A stretch of 64,000 nucleotides of DNA from Sphingomonas alba (GTDB lineage: Bacteria; Pseudomonadota; Alphaproteobacteria; Sphingomonadales; Sphingomonadaceae), in the NCBI RefSeq assembly GCF_023516555.1, contig NZ_JAMGBD010000002.1, forward strand, positions 124,001-188,000, written 5' to 3'. Positions 1 through 7,860 of the stretch are shown in pieces. Every line of letters begins with the position of its first letter. The stretch's first letter is position 1. The position numbers were made by a program, and so were the translations under genes. The notes under the pieces were generated by a model. It saw only the letters and a program-made list of their open reading frames with translations. It had not been told where the DNA came from and made no database searches.

Positions 1-429
1 CTTCGCGGACCTCACCAGGAAGCGCTTCTCGACATTGAGATAATTCCATTCAACGCCCGCGCATCGGCATACGATCCTCTTGCCCAGCAAGGGGTTTGCC
101 TCGCCCTTGAGGTAGACCCTGCCGGGTTGGATGAAGCCATCGAAGGCCGTTTGAACCTGCGCATCCGCAAAGTCGGGCCACAGGTCGTCGCCGGGGCGAT
201 CCACAGGCGTCAGCGTATAGCCGTAGTGCATTTCCCAGCCGACGTAGAACTCACGTTCCGCAGTGGTTGGGGAGCCTTGGACCTCACGAAGGGCGGCTGC
301 CCTGCCCTCGGCGACCTCTTTTTCGACGGCCCGGACATCGACCTGCTCGAGTGCGGGCGGGCTAGGCACGCAGGCACTAAGGCAGGTGAGTGCCAATGCG
401 GCGGCACAAGGGACGCCTGCGCCGCTCAA
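1..429 (-). CDS. Lipoprotein of unknown function, C-terminus cut by window edge
   Basis: The frame is open from position 429 to the window edge, so the 3' end is missing. The best start is a TTG overlapping the TGA of the gene upstream (shared bases 427-428), which would couple the two translationally. No earlier ATG, GTG or TTG follows the upstream in-frame stop. The N-terminus is a short hydrophobic segment ending in LSAC, a canonical lipobox at about residues 17-20, so I read it as an outer-membrane or periplasmic lipoprotein. The mature part is charged and alternates with aromatic residues (FYVGWEMHYGY), with no domain I recognise. Its neighbour upstream is also a lipoprotein, suggesting a small envelope pair downstream of folE. 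Function unknown. Confidence 0.6.
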   Translation of the reverse strand, partial: MSGAGVPCAAALALTCLSACVPSPPALEQVDVRAVEKEVAEGRAAALREVQGSPTTAEREFYVGWEMHYGYTLTPVDRPGDDLWPDFADAQVQTAFDGFIQPGRVYLKGEANPLLGKRIVCRCAGVEWNYLNVEKRFLVRSAK

Positions 430-965
430 TGGGACTGCCGGTACGTATTGATGATCACGGATTTCACGCAGGGTCCGTCGGGGTCAGGTAGGCCGAAGGA
501 CACCGACCCCCAATCTTGCCGGGCGGTGTAATACCAGCACTGCGCATCCGCGCAGGATTGCTCGACGCTTCCGCCGCTGAATTGTCGGGCGACCACAGCG
601 GCGCGAACGCATTGTCCGGAAATGTCATCGAGCTCGAAGAACAGGCCGTTGCGGTCGAAGCTCAGCCGGCCCTTTCGCGAGACCATGCCGCCAAATTCGG
701 TTTGGCCGAAGTCGCATCCTCCTGTGGCGCACTCGCTTCGCAGGCCAAAGGCGCCGGCGACTGCTCCGGCCGTTACGGGCTGCTCGTTGAGGGCGTCGGC
801 AAGACGCCCAAGCATTTCGTCTTCACTGCGATTGAGGGAATGATCGTTCGGGTCCGATCAAAAGGGCGCCTGCAACGGTTGTGGATCCATTGGCCTGATC
901 GTCGGCGGCTCTGTCGAGCATCCAGCCGCGCAAATGAACACCAACGAGGCAACCAGCATGCGCAT
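426..965 (-). pseudogene. Cysteine-rich lipoprotein gene interrupted by an in-frame TGA
   Basis: One reading frame runs from ATG 965 to TGA 426-428, broken only by a TGA at 858-860. The first 35 codons look like a lipoprotein leader with the lipobox AAGC at residues 13-16. After the TGA the same frame continues through SDPNDHSL and then 129 further codons from an internal ATG at 815. The downstream part is rich in cysteines (for example ATGGCDFG and ADAQCWYY), as expected of a secreted protein and odd for a cytosolic one. The simplest reading is a nonsense mutation in a once intact lipoprotein of about 179 residues. A sequencing error is possible, as is independent translation from ATG 815. 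It lies 63 bp after folE on the same strand. No family recognised. Confidence 0.6.
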
Positions 966-1028
966 CGATTCGATGCTTACATGCAAGGAGAATGTCCGCA
1001 ATGGGTCGAAAGCTGTCTTAGCGCCCGC

Positions 1029-1640
1029 TCAATACCCCATTAGCGCCAACACCTCGCGCCGGCTCCGCTCGTCGCTGCGAAAAATGCCCATCATCCGGGA
1101 TGTCGTCATCATGACGCCGGGTGTGTTGACCCCGCGCGCCGACATGCAGGCGTGGCTGGCTTCGATCACCACCGCGACGCCCTTGGGCTCAAGGTGCGTC
1201 CAGATGCAGTCGGCGACCTGCGCCGTTAAGCGCTCCTGCACCTGCAGTCGCCGCGCAAAACCGTGCAGCACGCGGGCGAGCTTGCTGATCCCGACCACTT
1301 TGTCGCCGGGCAAATAGGCGATCGCCGCCTTGCCGATGATCGGCGCCATGTGATGCTCGCAATGGGACTGGAACGGGATGTCCTTCAGCAGGATGATCTC
1401 GTCATAGCCGCCGACCTCCTCGAAGGTGCGGCTGAGGTGGTGCGACGGGTCCTCGGCATAGCCTCGGGCATATTCGCGCCAGGCCCGCGCCACCCTTGCC
1501 GGCGTGTCCAGCAGCCCTTCGCGCTCGGGATCGTCGCCGGCCCAGCGGATGATGGTCTTCACGGCGTCGGCGACGTCCTTCGGGACCTTCACTTTCTTCG
1601 CCGGCTCGACCAGGTCGCCATCTTCCGGGGAACAACCCAT
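1029..1640 (-). CDS. folE: GTP cyclohydrolase I
   Basis: Converts GTP to 7,8-dihydroneopterin triphosphate, the first step of tetrahydrofolate synthesis. It is a cytosolic homomultimer. The 203-residue length matches the bacterial family. The zinc ligands are visible as C94 and H97 in SHCEHHMAP and C165 in [10 protein letters not shown], with the same 71-residue spacing as in the Escherichia coli enzyme. The substrate-binding region around [20 protein letters not shown] is also conserved. It starts 1 nt after the stop of the FAD protein gene, so it is probably the last gene of a DUF6356-FAD protein-folE transcript. The cofactor link to the upstream oxidoreductase is not evident. Confidence 0.97.
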   Translation of the reverse strand: MGCSPEDGDLVEPAKKVKVPKDVADAVKTIIRWAGDDPEREGLLDTPARVARAWREYARGYAEDPSHHLSRTFEEVGGYDEIILLKDIPFQSHCEHHMAPIIGKAAIAYLPGDKVVGISKLARVLHGFARRLQVQERLTAQVADCIWTHLEPKGVAVVIEASHACMSARGVNTPGVMMTTSRMMGIFRSDERSRREVLALMGY

Positions 1641-1641
1641 C

Positions 1642-2955
1642 CTACTTCAGCTCCATCTCGATATCCTCGGCGACCCGCGCCGCCTGCCCGCGTATATCCG
1701 GCACGGCGATGATCTCCCAATAATTCCCCTTGGTCACGGGGCCCATCGCCCAAACCCGCTCACCCGCGCGGTCGGTCTCGTCGACCTTCAGCCCGATGCC
1801 GATCCGGTCGACGGCAACCAGTCCGTCGTCCAGCATCTGTCGGATGACCGGATTTTCGGTTTGCTCCATGGCATGCAGCGGCCCGGTGCAATTGATGACC
1901 GTGTCGAAAGTCCGCGTCTCGACCTTGCAGGCGCCGCGAGCGCAAACCTCGACCTCGACCCCGTCGGCGGTTTCACGCATCGCCTTTATGCGACCGGCCG
2001 CGATCTGCAGCTGGCCATTGCCAATCAGCTGCTTCATCCGTTCGGCGACTTCCGTGGCGATGCGGTGCCGGTGGACGTCCCAGAACGGACGGGCGTGACG
2101 CATGAAGCGGCCCTGCTGCTCTGCGTCCCAGGATCTCCAGACCATGCTTGTGTGGGGCCGCATGGCATCGACCGCCGCCCGCCAATTGCCTTGCCCGGCC
2201 CGCTTTCGCAGCCAGCGCCAGACCTTCAGCACATTGCCCAGCGGCACGTCTTGCGCTTCCACCGGCCAGGGTTCGTAGAGGATATGCCCGCGCGGCACCT
2301 GCCCGCGCCGCGACAGCATGGTGATCCGCCCGTGATGGCCGTGCGCGTCGAGCGCCAGCACATGGTCGACCGCCGTCAGGCCGGTGCCGATCAGCAGCAC
2401 AGTCTTGTCCGTCCCGGCCAGCCGGTCGTCGGCCGCGCGGGCATCGGGGCCCCAGGGATTGTTGACGAAACGATTCGGCGAAATGCCTTGCGCGAACGGC
2501 ATCGGCGCCGGATCCTGGTTGCCGATCGCCAGCACCAGCGCCCTCGCCTTGATGCCGCGGCCGTCGTCCAGCGTCACGATCCAGCCATCGCCTTGGCGTT
2601 GCGCTCGAACCGCCGTTGCGGCGACTGGCTCGACCTGCCCGGACTCCAGCGCGTCCCCCAGCACTTCGTCCATGTAGCGGCCAAAGCGGCGGCGCTCGGC
2701 AAAATCCTTGGGCGTTCCGCCCTCGGCCACAACCTGCCGGGAGAAATCCTCCAGGTCCTCCGGCCAGGCGCTCATCACTTCGGCGCGGACGTTGAGGACG
2801 TGGGCCGGCTCGCGGGTCGAATAGGCGACGCCGCGGCCCATCCGGCCGCTTCCGTCGATCAGCGCAGCCTTGAGGCCGCGCCGGCCGAGCTGGACCGCCG
2901 CCATCGTGCCGGAAAAGCCGCCGCCGATAACGGCGACGTCCACCTCAGATGTCAT
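1642..2955 (-). CDS. FAD/NAD(P)-binding oxidoreductase, YdhS/COG4529 type
   Basis: A 437-residue single-polypeptide flavoprotein. The N-terminal dinucleotide fold is clear: [14 protein letters not shown] at residues 8-20 is the GxGxxG-type FAD motif. ALVLAIGNQ in the middle and VINCTGP near the C-terminus are the ATG-like motifs of this superfamily. The overall pattern fits the FAD-NAD(P)-binding proteins of the YdhS/NAD_binding_9 group, for which no substrate is established. The start overlaps the end of the DUF6356 gene by 11 nt, and its stop is 1 nt from folE. The long open frame on the opposite strand is a GC-bias shadow. The activity is likely an NAD(P)H-dependent redox reaction; the substrate is unknown. 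Confidence 0.85.
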   Translation of the reverse strand: MTSEVDVAVIGGGFSGTMAAVQLGRRGLKAALIDGSGRMGRGVAYSTREPAHVLNVRAEVMSAWPEDLEDFSRQVVAEGGTPKDFAERRRFGRYMDEVLGDALESGQVEPVAATAVRAQRQGDGWIVTLDDGRGIKARALVLAIGNQDPAPMPFAQGISPNRFVNNPWGPDARAADDRLAGTDKTVLLIGTGLTAVDHVLALDAHGHHGRITMLSRRGQVPRGHILYEPWPVEAQDVPLGNVLKVWRWLRKRAGQGNWRAAVDAMRPHTSMVWRSWDAEQQGRFMRHARPFWDVHRHRIATEVAERMKQLIGNGQLQIAAGRIKAMRETADGVEVEVCARGACKVETRTFDTVINCTGPLHAMEQTENPVIRQMLDDGLVAVDRIGIGLKVDETDRAGERVWAMGPVTKGNYWEIIAVPDIRGQAARVAEDIEMELK

Positions 2956-3190
2956 AGTCCGACCATTGCTCCGGCTTGCCCGATCCCGCCCTGATCTTCT
3001 GGATGTAATTGTAGGTTTCGGTGACCGTGCGTCCCGCGGTGTCGGTGAAGAGGCCGGGGACGAGCCCGTGGATGAGGGCCGCGCAGCCGGCGAAGATGAG
3101 CTTGCCGCCGATCTTCAGCGCGCCCATGCCGTGCCTGTACCAGCTCAGCCCCAGAGAGCGTGGATGTTCCATGAACAGCCGGTCCAGCAT
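2945..3190 (-). CDS. DUF6356 family small membrane protein
   Basis: A short protein of 81 residues. The start at MLDRLF is chosen because relatives I recall begin with a similar M-hydrophobic-DRLF stretch; an upstream alternative at 3208 would add six residues. Central features are a basic and aromatic HPRSLGLSWYRHG segment and a hydrophobic stretch GGKLIFAGCAALIHGLVPGLF that could cross the membrane once. These match the DUF6356 family of alphaproteobacteria (sometimes labelled capsule biosynthesis, without proof). It begins 44 bp after tRNA-Arg on the same strand, so it may share that promoter, and overlaps the next gene by 11 nt. Function unknown. Confidence 0.75.
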   Translation of the reverse strand: MLDRLFMEHPRSLGLSWYRHGMGALKIGGKLIFAGCAALIHGLVPGLFTDTAGRTVTETYNYIQKIRAGSGKPEQWSDYDI

Positions 3191-3233
3191 TATCAGAGCA
3201 CCCCTCAATTCGCCTTTTAAATCAATATGTTAC

Positions 3234-3310
3234 TGGTGGCCCCGGCAGGACTCGAACCTGCGACCTTTGGTTTAGGAAACCACTGCTCTATCCGGCTGAG
3301 CTACGGAGCC
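3234..3310 (-). tRNA. tRNA-Arg (anticodon CCT)
   Basis: Folds as a full cloverleaf of 77 nt with encoded CCA. The acceptor stem GGCTCCG pairs with CGGGGCC, the D arm is GCTC/GAGC, the T arm contains GGTTCGAGTCC, and the anticodon loop TTCCTAA gives CCT, reading AGG codons. The top pair of the anticodon stem (27-43) is a G-A mismatch; the other four pairs are sound. It precedes the DUF6356 gene on the same strand. Confidence 0.96.
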
Positions 3311-3344
3311 AACGGTGCCGCAATAGGGTCGGCTCGCCCTCGAA

Positions 3345-4166
3345 TCAATCGACCGGGCCGATGGCCTTGCGATGCTTCAGCGCCGGCACCCTCGACCGCA
3401 CCTCGGCGATGCGGCCAAGGTCGATCTCGGCGAAATGCACCCCGCCTTGGTCCGCGGCGTCGAGCAACACCTCGCCCCAGGGGTCTATGACCAGGCTGTG
3501 GCCATAGGTCTCGCGGCCATCTTCATGCCGGCCGCCCTGCGCCGCCGCGAGGACGAACAGCCCCGCCTCGATTGCCCTCGCCCTCAGCAGCACATGCCAG
3601 TGGGCCTTGCCGGTCGGCACGGTGAACGCCGCCGGCACCGCGATAACCTCGGCCCCCGCCTCGGACAGTCGCTCGAATAGCGCCGGGAAGCGGAGATCGT
3701 AGCAAATGGTCAAACCGAGATTTCCGACCGGCGTATCACGTACGAGCACCGGCCTGTCGCCGCCCTGGTACACCGCCGACTCTCGCCAACTCTCGCCGGT
3801 CTGCAGGTCGACATCGAACAAATGGATCTTGTCGTACCTCGCGCGGACCTCACCCTCATTGTCCATGAGGAAAGCCCGGTTGACGAACCGGTCGCCCGGA
3901 CCTTGCAGGGCCAGCGATCCTAGGTGAACCCAGATGCCGCTGGCCTTTGCCGCCGCCCGAACACTGCGAAGGACCTCATCGTCCTGCTCGGTCCGGATCG
4001 CCGATTTGGCTCGTTCGCGATTGCTGTCGAGCAGCCCGGACATTTCGGGGGTGAACAGCATCTCGGCCCCGCCGGCCGCCGCTGTCTCCACTGCCGCGAC
4101 CAATGCCACGGAGTTCGCCGCCGGGTCGATGCCGCTACGGGCCTGGTAGAGCGCGATCCGTGCCAT
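3345..4166 (-). CDS. Carbon-nitrogen hydrolase, Nit1-like (probable deaminated-glutathione amidase)
   Basis: Member of the nitrilase superfamily, 273 residues. The catalytic triad is visible: E41 in FTPEMSG, K113 in YDKIHLFDVD and C155 in ICYDLRFP. The DKIHLFDV and CYDLRFP signatures are those of the Nit1/Nit2 branch rather than true nitrilases. Members of that branch hydrolyse the side-product deaminated glutathione (Nit1) or alpha-ketoglutaramate (Nit2). The ATG at 4166 overlaps the stop of the glutaredoxin gene by one base (TGATG), so the pair is co-translated. This favours the glutathione-repair role, which remains inference. An adjacent TTG at 4169 is a less likely start. Confidence 0.88.
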   Translation of the reverse strand: MARIALYQARSGIDPAANSVALVAAVETAAAGGAEMLFTPEMSGLLDSNRERAKSAIRTEQDDEVLRSVRAAAKASGIWVHLGSLALQGPGDRFVNRAFLMDNEGEVRARYDKIHLFDVDLQTGESWRESAVYQGGDRPVLVRDTPVGNLGLTICYDLRFPALFERLSEAGAEVIAVPAAFTVPTGKAHWHVLLRARAIEAGLFVLAAAQGGRHEDGRETYGHSLVIDPWGEVLLDAADQGGVHFAEIDLGRIAEVRSRVPALKHRKAIGPVD

Positions 4167-4423
4167 CAAGCCGCCAACAGCTCGTCCAGCTTGCCGGCGC
4201 CATCCAGCTCGAACAGGTCGTCGCAGCCACCGACATGCTTCCCGTTGATGAAGATTTGCGGGACCGTCATCCGGCCGTTGGCGCGCTGGATCATTTCCTG
4301 TTTCTTCGGCCCGCCGAGATCGACTGAAATTTCCTCAGGATCCACGCCCTTCTGTTTCAACAGCGCCTTGGCACGGTAACAGTAGGGACAGGTGAACTTC
4401 GTATAGATTTCGACCTTCGCCAC
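4166..4423 (-). CDS. grxC: Glutaredoxin 3
   Basis: Small cytosolic dithiol oxidoreductase that reduces disulfides at the expense of glutathione. The active site is CPYC at residues 12-15, followed by the cis-proline TVPQIF and the glutathione-binding GGCDDL segment. I place the start at the GTG at 4423, giving MAKVEIYTKFTCPYC and 85 residues, the normal family length. Longer upstream frames would add an unrelated arginine-rich leader. A purine-rich GGGAGAG lies upstream of the GTG. It is the promoter-proximal partner of the Nit-like amidase and is preceded by comF on the same strand. Confidence 0.95.
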   Translation of the reverse strand: MAKVEIYTKFTCPYCYRAKALLKQKGVDPEEISVDLGGPKKQEMIQRANGRMTVPQIFINGKHVGGCDDLFELDGAGKLDELLAA

Positions 4424-4455
4424 GTTCGAACGCTCTCCCAAAGTTGGCCGGCCCC

Positions 4456-5196
4456 TTAACGCACAAGCTGGGTGGGTCGCACAACCCGTGCCCAGCAAAT
4501 CAGTTCGATACGCGCCGCGCCCGCCTTGGCCAGTGCCTTGGCACAACCATCAGTCGTACTGCCGGTCGTCAATACGTCATCGACCAGGATGACCTTGCGG
4601 CCGGAAAGGTCCGCCCGGACATCAACGGTGAAGGCGCCGGCCACCTCCCGCTTCCGCTGCAGCGAGCTCATCCCTCGCAGGGCGGCGGTCCGTTTGCTGC
4701 GCCAAAGCAGGAAAGGATCGTATTGGGCTCCAGTAAGCTTCGCCAGTTCTGCCGCCAGCAAGGCGGCTTGGTTGAAGCCCCGATTCCACAATCGGCTACG
4801 ATGGAGCGGTACCGGGATAAGGATCGGATTTTCGCTTTGATCCACAAGCGGTCGCATGAACTTTGCCATGGTCTTCGCAAGCGCCACCTTGCGCGCATAT
4901 TTCAGCCGCAACGGCAGCGACCGGGTGGCGTCTCCATAGGCGACCGCTGCCCGAGTCCTGGCGATCAGGGGCGGTTTCGCGAGGCAGGCCGCACAGGTGT
5001 CCATATCGGTCGCCTCGAGCCGCACACCACAACTCTGGCAGCCGCCGTCGCCGAGCCATTCGATACCTGTCCAGCAATCGGCGCAAAAGCTGTGCGGCTG
5101 CCCGGTGATGATTCCGCACCCCGGGCACCGCGGCGGCAGGGCAAGGTCGATCGCCCAATTGCCGGCAGTTGCGAAGGGCTGAAGGAACGCTTGCAT
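4456..5196 (-). CDS. comF: ComF family phosphoribosyltransferase-like protein
   Basis: A 246-residue protein of the double zinc finger/PRTase type. Two CxxC pairs near the N-terminus (C24/C27 and C38/C41) and a second set (C53/C56 and C68/C71) form likely zinc-binding knuckles. The C-terminal half carries the PRPP loop VILVDDVLTTGST at about residues 202-214. ComF proteins are tied to uptake of transforming DNA in competent bacteria, and more widely to replication restart or an undefined phosphoribosyl transfer. I chose MQAFLQPF (5196) as start. The next in-frame ATG (5241) would overlap the start codon of the divergent methyltransferase gene. Confidence 0.88.
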   Translation of the reverse strand: MQAFLQPFATAGNWAIDLALPPRCPGCGIITGQPHSFCADCWTGIEWLGDGGCQSCGVRLEATDMDTCAACLAKPPLIARTRAAVAYGDATRSLPLRLKYARKVALAKTMAKFMRPLVDQSENPILIPVPLHRSRLWNRGFNQAALLAAELAKLTGAQYDPFLLWRSKRTAALRGMSSLQRKREVAGAFTVDVRADLSGRKVILVDDVLTTGSTTDGCAKALAKAGAARIELICWARVVRPTQLVR

Positions 5197-5239
5197 CCGC
5201 CCCTTGTCGCCTCGGCGTGCGCGTCGCACAAGCTCCGCC

Positions 5240-6001
5240 ATGCCCGAACTGTTCGACCATAATCTTCGCTCGCTGCGCCGTGACCGGGCTGTGAGATCGG
5301 GCCTGGAAACCTTTTTGTTCGATCGCGCCTTTGGCGATTGCCTGGACCGGCTCGCCGACATGCGGAAAAGCTTCAACGACATCCTGCTCGCCGGATGTCC
5401 CGATCCCAGCTGGATTAAGCACTTCGGCGCTGCCAACGTCGTAGTCGTCGATCCCGGGCCCCTAATGGCCGAGCGCGCAGGGGGCCTGTGCGCCGATCTG
5501 GAAACACTGCCCTTCGACGGCGAGCGCTTCGACCTTGTCCTCTCGGTCGGCCTGCTTGAGACAACGAACGAGCTTCCTTTTGCAGCCGCAGCATTGAACC
5601 TGGTTCTAAGGAAGGGTGGCTTATTGCTTGGCGCCGTTGCAGGCGGCCACAGCCTTCCAAGGCTGCGGGCGGCCATGCTCGCGGCAGATGCTGCGACGGG
5701 CCAGGCAAGCCCACATGTCCATCCACGCATCGATGCGCCAAGTCTGGCGCACCTGCTAACCGCGGCCGGCTTTCAAGAGCCCGTCGTGGATGTGGATCGC
5801 ATCGACCTGGCCTACGGTTCGTTCGACAAGCTTGTCCATGATTTGCGCCAGATGGGCTCGACCAACATCCTGCACGCGCGCTCCCGTAAACCTATGGCCC
5901 GCCCGGCTTTGTGGGCTGCCCGCGAGGCCTTCCTCGAACGCGACGCTCGCGTCACCGAACAGATCGAAATCCTGCACTTTGCTGCCTGGAAGCGAGCCTA
6001 G
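5240..6001 (+). CDS. SAM-dependent methyltransferase domain protein, NDUFAF5/BioC-like
   Basis: A 253-residue protein starting MPELFDHNLRS, which resembles the FDR-L-R opening of the NDUFAF5/BioC group. The central VVVVDPGPL, LPFDGERFDLVLSVGLLE and VLRKGGLLLGAV segments are the class I methyltransferase strands, with the methyl-donor site degenerate compared with BioC. The C-terminal LVHDLRQMGSTNIL is typical of the NDUFAF5 set, whose mitochondrial member acts as an arginine hydroxylase in complex I assembly. So it may act on respiratory complex I rather than biotin, but this is inference. It is divergent from comF with start codons about 45 bp apart. Confidence 0.78.
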   Translation: MPELFDHNLRSLRRDRAVRSGLETFLFDRAFGDCLDRLADMRKSFNDILLAGCPDPSWIKHFGAANVVVVDPGPLMAERAGGLCADLETLPFDGERFDLVLSVGLLETTNELPFAAAALNLVLRKGGLLLGAVAGGHSLPRLRAAMLAADAATGQASPHVHPRIDAPSLAHLLTAAGFQEPVVDVDRIDLAYGSFDKLVHDLRQMGSTNILHARSRKPMARPALWAAREAFLERDARVTEQIEILHFAAWKRA

Positions 6002-6101
6002 CCAACCAAGGCAAACGGTTCCTTAATCACGCTCCCGGAACATTCTGTTAACTCTTGCGACCGTAAACCCGCAGCGTGGACCAAGACCAGAGGAGGGTGG
6101 C

Positions 6102-6284
6102 GTGGACGCTATCCTGACGTTGATGCGGTGCCTGCGCGCGGACACGCGCGGTGCAACTGCGATTGAATATGGGTTGATTGTCGCGCTCATTGCGATCGCC
6201 ATGCTCGAGGGCCTCAGGCAGCTCGGCGGCGGCGCCGGAGGCATGTGGACGAACCTCGCGACGACCGTCAACGGCAACATGTAA
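6102..6284 (+). CDS. Flp-family type IVb pilin
   Basis: A 60-residue prepilin with GTG start and a near-perfect Shine-Dalgarno AGGAGGG ending 4 nt upstream. The basic leader ends at G17 and the prepilin peptidase site is followed by ATAIEYGL, with the conserved Glu at +5 (E22). A hydrophobic helix (IVALIAIAMLEG) follows. These are hallmarks of Flp pilins assembled by Tad machinery for adhesion. No tad or cpa genes are in the window, so it is an orphan locus here. The 100 bp upstream hold two TTAA-containing stretches (around 6023 and 6047) that could be regulatory, but I cannot assign a factor. Confidence 0.9.
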   Translation: MDAILTLMRCLRADTRGATAIEYGLIVALIAIAMLEGLRQLGGGAGGMWTNLATTVNGNM

Positions 6285-6305
6285 GTTTGCTGGCCCGTGA
6301 AGCTT

Positions 6306-6328
6306 GCGTCCCGTTTAGGTCGGGGCGC
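6306..6328. terminator. Hairpin between convergent pilin and protease genes
   Basis: GCGTCCCG and CGGGGCGC form an 8-bp stem (one G-U pair in the + strand RNA) around the 7-nt loop TTTAGGT. It sits exactly between the convergent flp and M48 genes. No strong T run follows, so it may be a weak intrinsic terminator or only an RNA 3'-end structure. Confidence 0.45.
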
Positions 6329-7797
6329 TACGTTCTTCGCGTCCCATAGGTGACCACCTTCACCCTTTGACCGGGCACCAGCCGCGAGTTGGCCGTGAGG
6401 CCATTCAGCGACAGGAACCGATCCAATTGAAATTCATGATAAGCCATGCGCCGCGACAGGAGTTGCGGCGTGTCCCCCGGCTTGACCGTGACCACGTCGA
6501 TGATTTTTGGTCGGATGCTCGAGGCTTCCTGAGGCGTAATCCGGCGGAGTGAATCCACCATCGACGCAAAGGGACCGATCCCTGCACCGGCCTGCGTGAG
6601 CATGACGAAATGGTAAGCGCGGTCCGGGGCCCATTGATAAGCCATGACACTCACGTCCACCGCGCCCGACGAGGTGTTCGCCCGGCCGACGGAATACATG
6701 GCCGGAATGCCGTTGATTGTGGTTTGTCGCGGCGGCGCCATCGGCACCTGGCTCCGCCCGCCGGTCAGTTCATAGACGACCTGGTTGATGTAGGCAGCGA
6801 GGTCGCCATTGAAGCGCCCGGTGCTGAATTGGGCTTTGCCCGCAGACCCGGAGATCGTGACCGCGCTGCTGCCGTTTTGCATGGTGTACCCAGTCGGCAC
6901 GGCGAACTGGAATCGCAGATCGGGATGCGTGAAAGTGCGGCCGTCGATCACACCCTGGGCCGGATCGTCATCGACATAAATGCCTTGGAGTTGCGCAAGG
7001 AATTGGTCGCGGTTGCGCAGGCCCTGTCCAGCCCGGCCCGTCGCACGCGCTTCTGCCTGCGCTCGCTGCGTCCTGTTTGTACTGAGCGGATGGGTGCGCG
7101 CCCATTCGGGTGTTGAACGGCTGTCACGTCCCTGAAGCCTCGTCTCCAGGGCATCGGCCCGCACGAGATTGTCCAGCATCGTTGCGCTGCCCATGGGGTC
7201 GTAGCCCGCCGAGAGCATGTAGCGAATTCCCAAAGTATCCGCCTGATATTCCTGGTCGCGCGAGAAGCTCAGGGTCGCCATCTGCGCATATTGCGCCGCG
7301 CCTTGAGAAATCATGTTGCCGAAGCCACCTGCCCCGACGACGCTGCCAAGCAGGATGCCAAGCACGCCCATGATGGAATTGCGCCTTTGAGCCGCTTCCC
7401 GCGCCTGGGCGTGACGGGCAGCGATGTGGCCCGTTTCATGCCCAAGGACGAACGCGAGCTCGGACTCATCGTTCATCAGGCCCATGAGCTGGCGGGTGAT
7501 GTAGACGTAGCCGCCCGGCAGCGCGAACGCGTTCTCGACGGCACTGTTCAAGGTGGTGAAGTGATAGGTCTGCGCACTGTTGGCGATGCCCGAATATGCT
7601 GCGACCCGCCGCCCTACGCCTTCGACGTAGCCTGCGCGAGCGCCGGTCTCAGCGCCCCCGAATTCGGCAACGACTTGGGGATGGTCGCGCTGTGCTTCCG
7701 CGACATCACGCTGATTGAGGTACCCCGGCGCCTGGCCCAAAGCGACGGCGGGAATGGTGATGATCGCAATGCCAGCCAGAACCCAATTCGTGCGCAT
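6328..7797 (-). CDS. Secreted M48-family zinc metalloprotease with C-terminal LysM
   Basis: A 489-residue protein with an N-terminal signal peptide (cleavage near VALG-QAPG). The zinc site HETGH occupies residues 120-124, with a likely third ligand in EYQAD (E183). The catalytic part is like BepA/YfgC, periplasmic chaperone-proteases acting on outer-membrane protein assembly. The last ~50 residues (VTVKPGDTPQLLSRRMAYHEFQ and on) form a LysM-like module that would bind peptidoglycan. I chose ATG 7797 because GGAGGAGGGG lies a few bases before it; an ATG/TTG further upstream would add a leader before the signal peptide. Monocistronic or first gene of its unit. Confidence 0.88.
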   Translation of the reverse strand: MRTNWVLAGIAIITIPAVALGQAPGYLNQRDVAEAQRDHPQVVAEFGGAETGARAGYVEGVGRRVAAYSGIANSAQTYHFTTLNSAVENAFALPGGYVYITRQLMGLMNDESELAFVLGHETGHIAARHAQAREAAQRRNSIMGVLGILLGSVVGAGGFGNMISQGAAQYAQMATLSFSRDQEYQADTLGIRYMLSAGYDPMGSATMLDNLVRADALETRLQGRDSRSTPEWARTHPLSTNRTQRAQAEARATGRAGQGLRNRDQFLAQLQGIYVDDDPAQGVIDGRTFTHPDLRFQFAVPTGYTMQNGSSAVTISGSAGKAQFSTGRFNGDLAAYINQVVYELTGGRSQVPMAPPRQTTINGIPAMYSVGRANTSSGAVDVSVMAYQWAPDRAYHFVMLTQAGAGIGPFASMVDSLRRITPQEASSIRPKIIDVVTVKPGDTPQLLSRRMAYHEFQLDRFLSLNGLTANSRLVPGQRVKVVTYGTRRT

Positions 7798-7860
7798 ACG
7801 CCCCTCCTCCAAGGGATCTTTCATGCACGAAACCGAATGAATAGTGGCCGGTTCCCTCGT

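Noticed and set aside
858-860. The TGA in the lipoprotein gene as a selenocysteine codon
   Set aside because: It follows the leader in a linker with no catalytic context, and I see no downstream hairpin of the SECIS kind. A nonsense mutation is simpler.
1504-2994. A 496-codon open frame on the + strand opposite the FAD protein gene
   Set aside because: The minus strand encodes a clear flavoprotein with motifs in order. The antisense frame has no recognisable domain and is a consequence of high GC at third positions.
4166-4546. A longer grxC version of 126 residues
   Set aside because: The extra N-terminus is arginine-rich and unlike any glutaredoxin. The GTG at 4423 gives the standard size and has a purine-rich site upstream.
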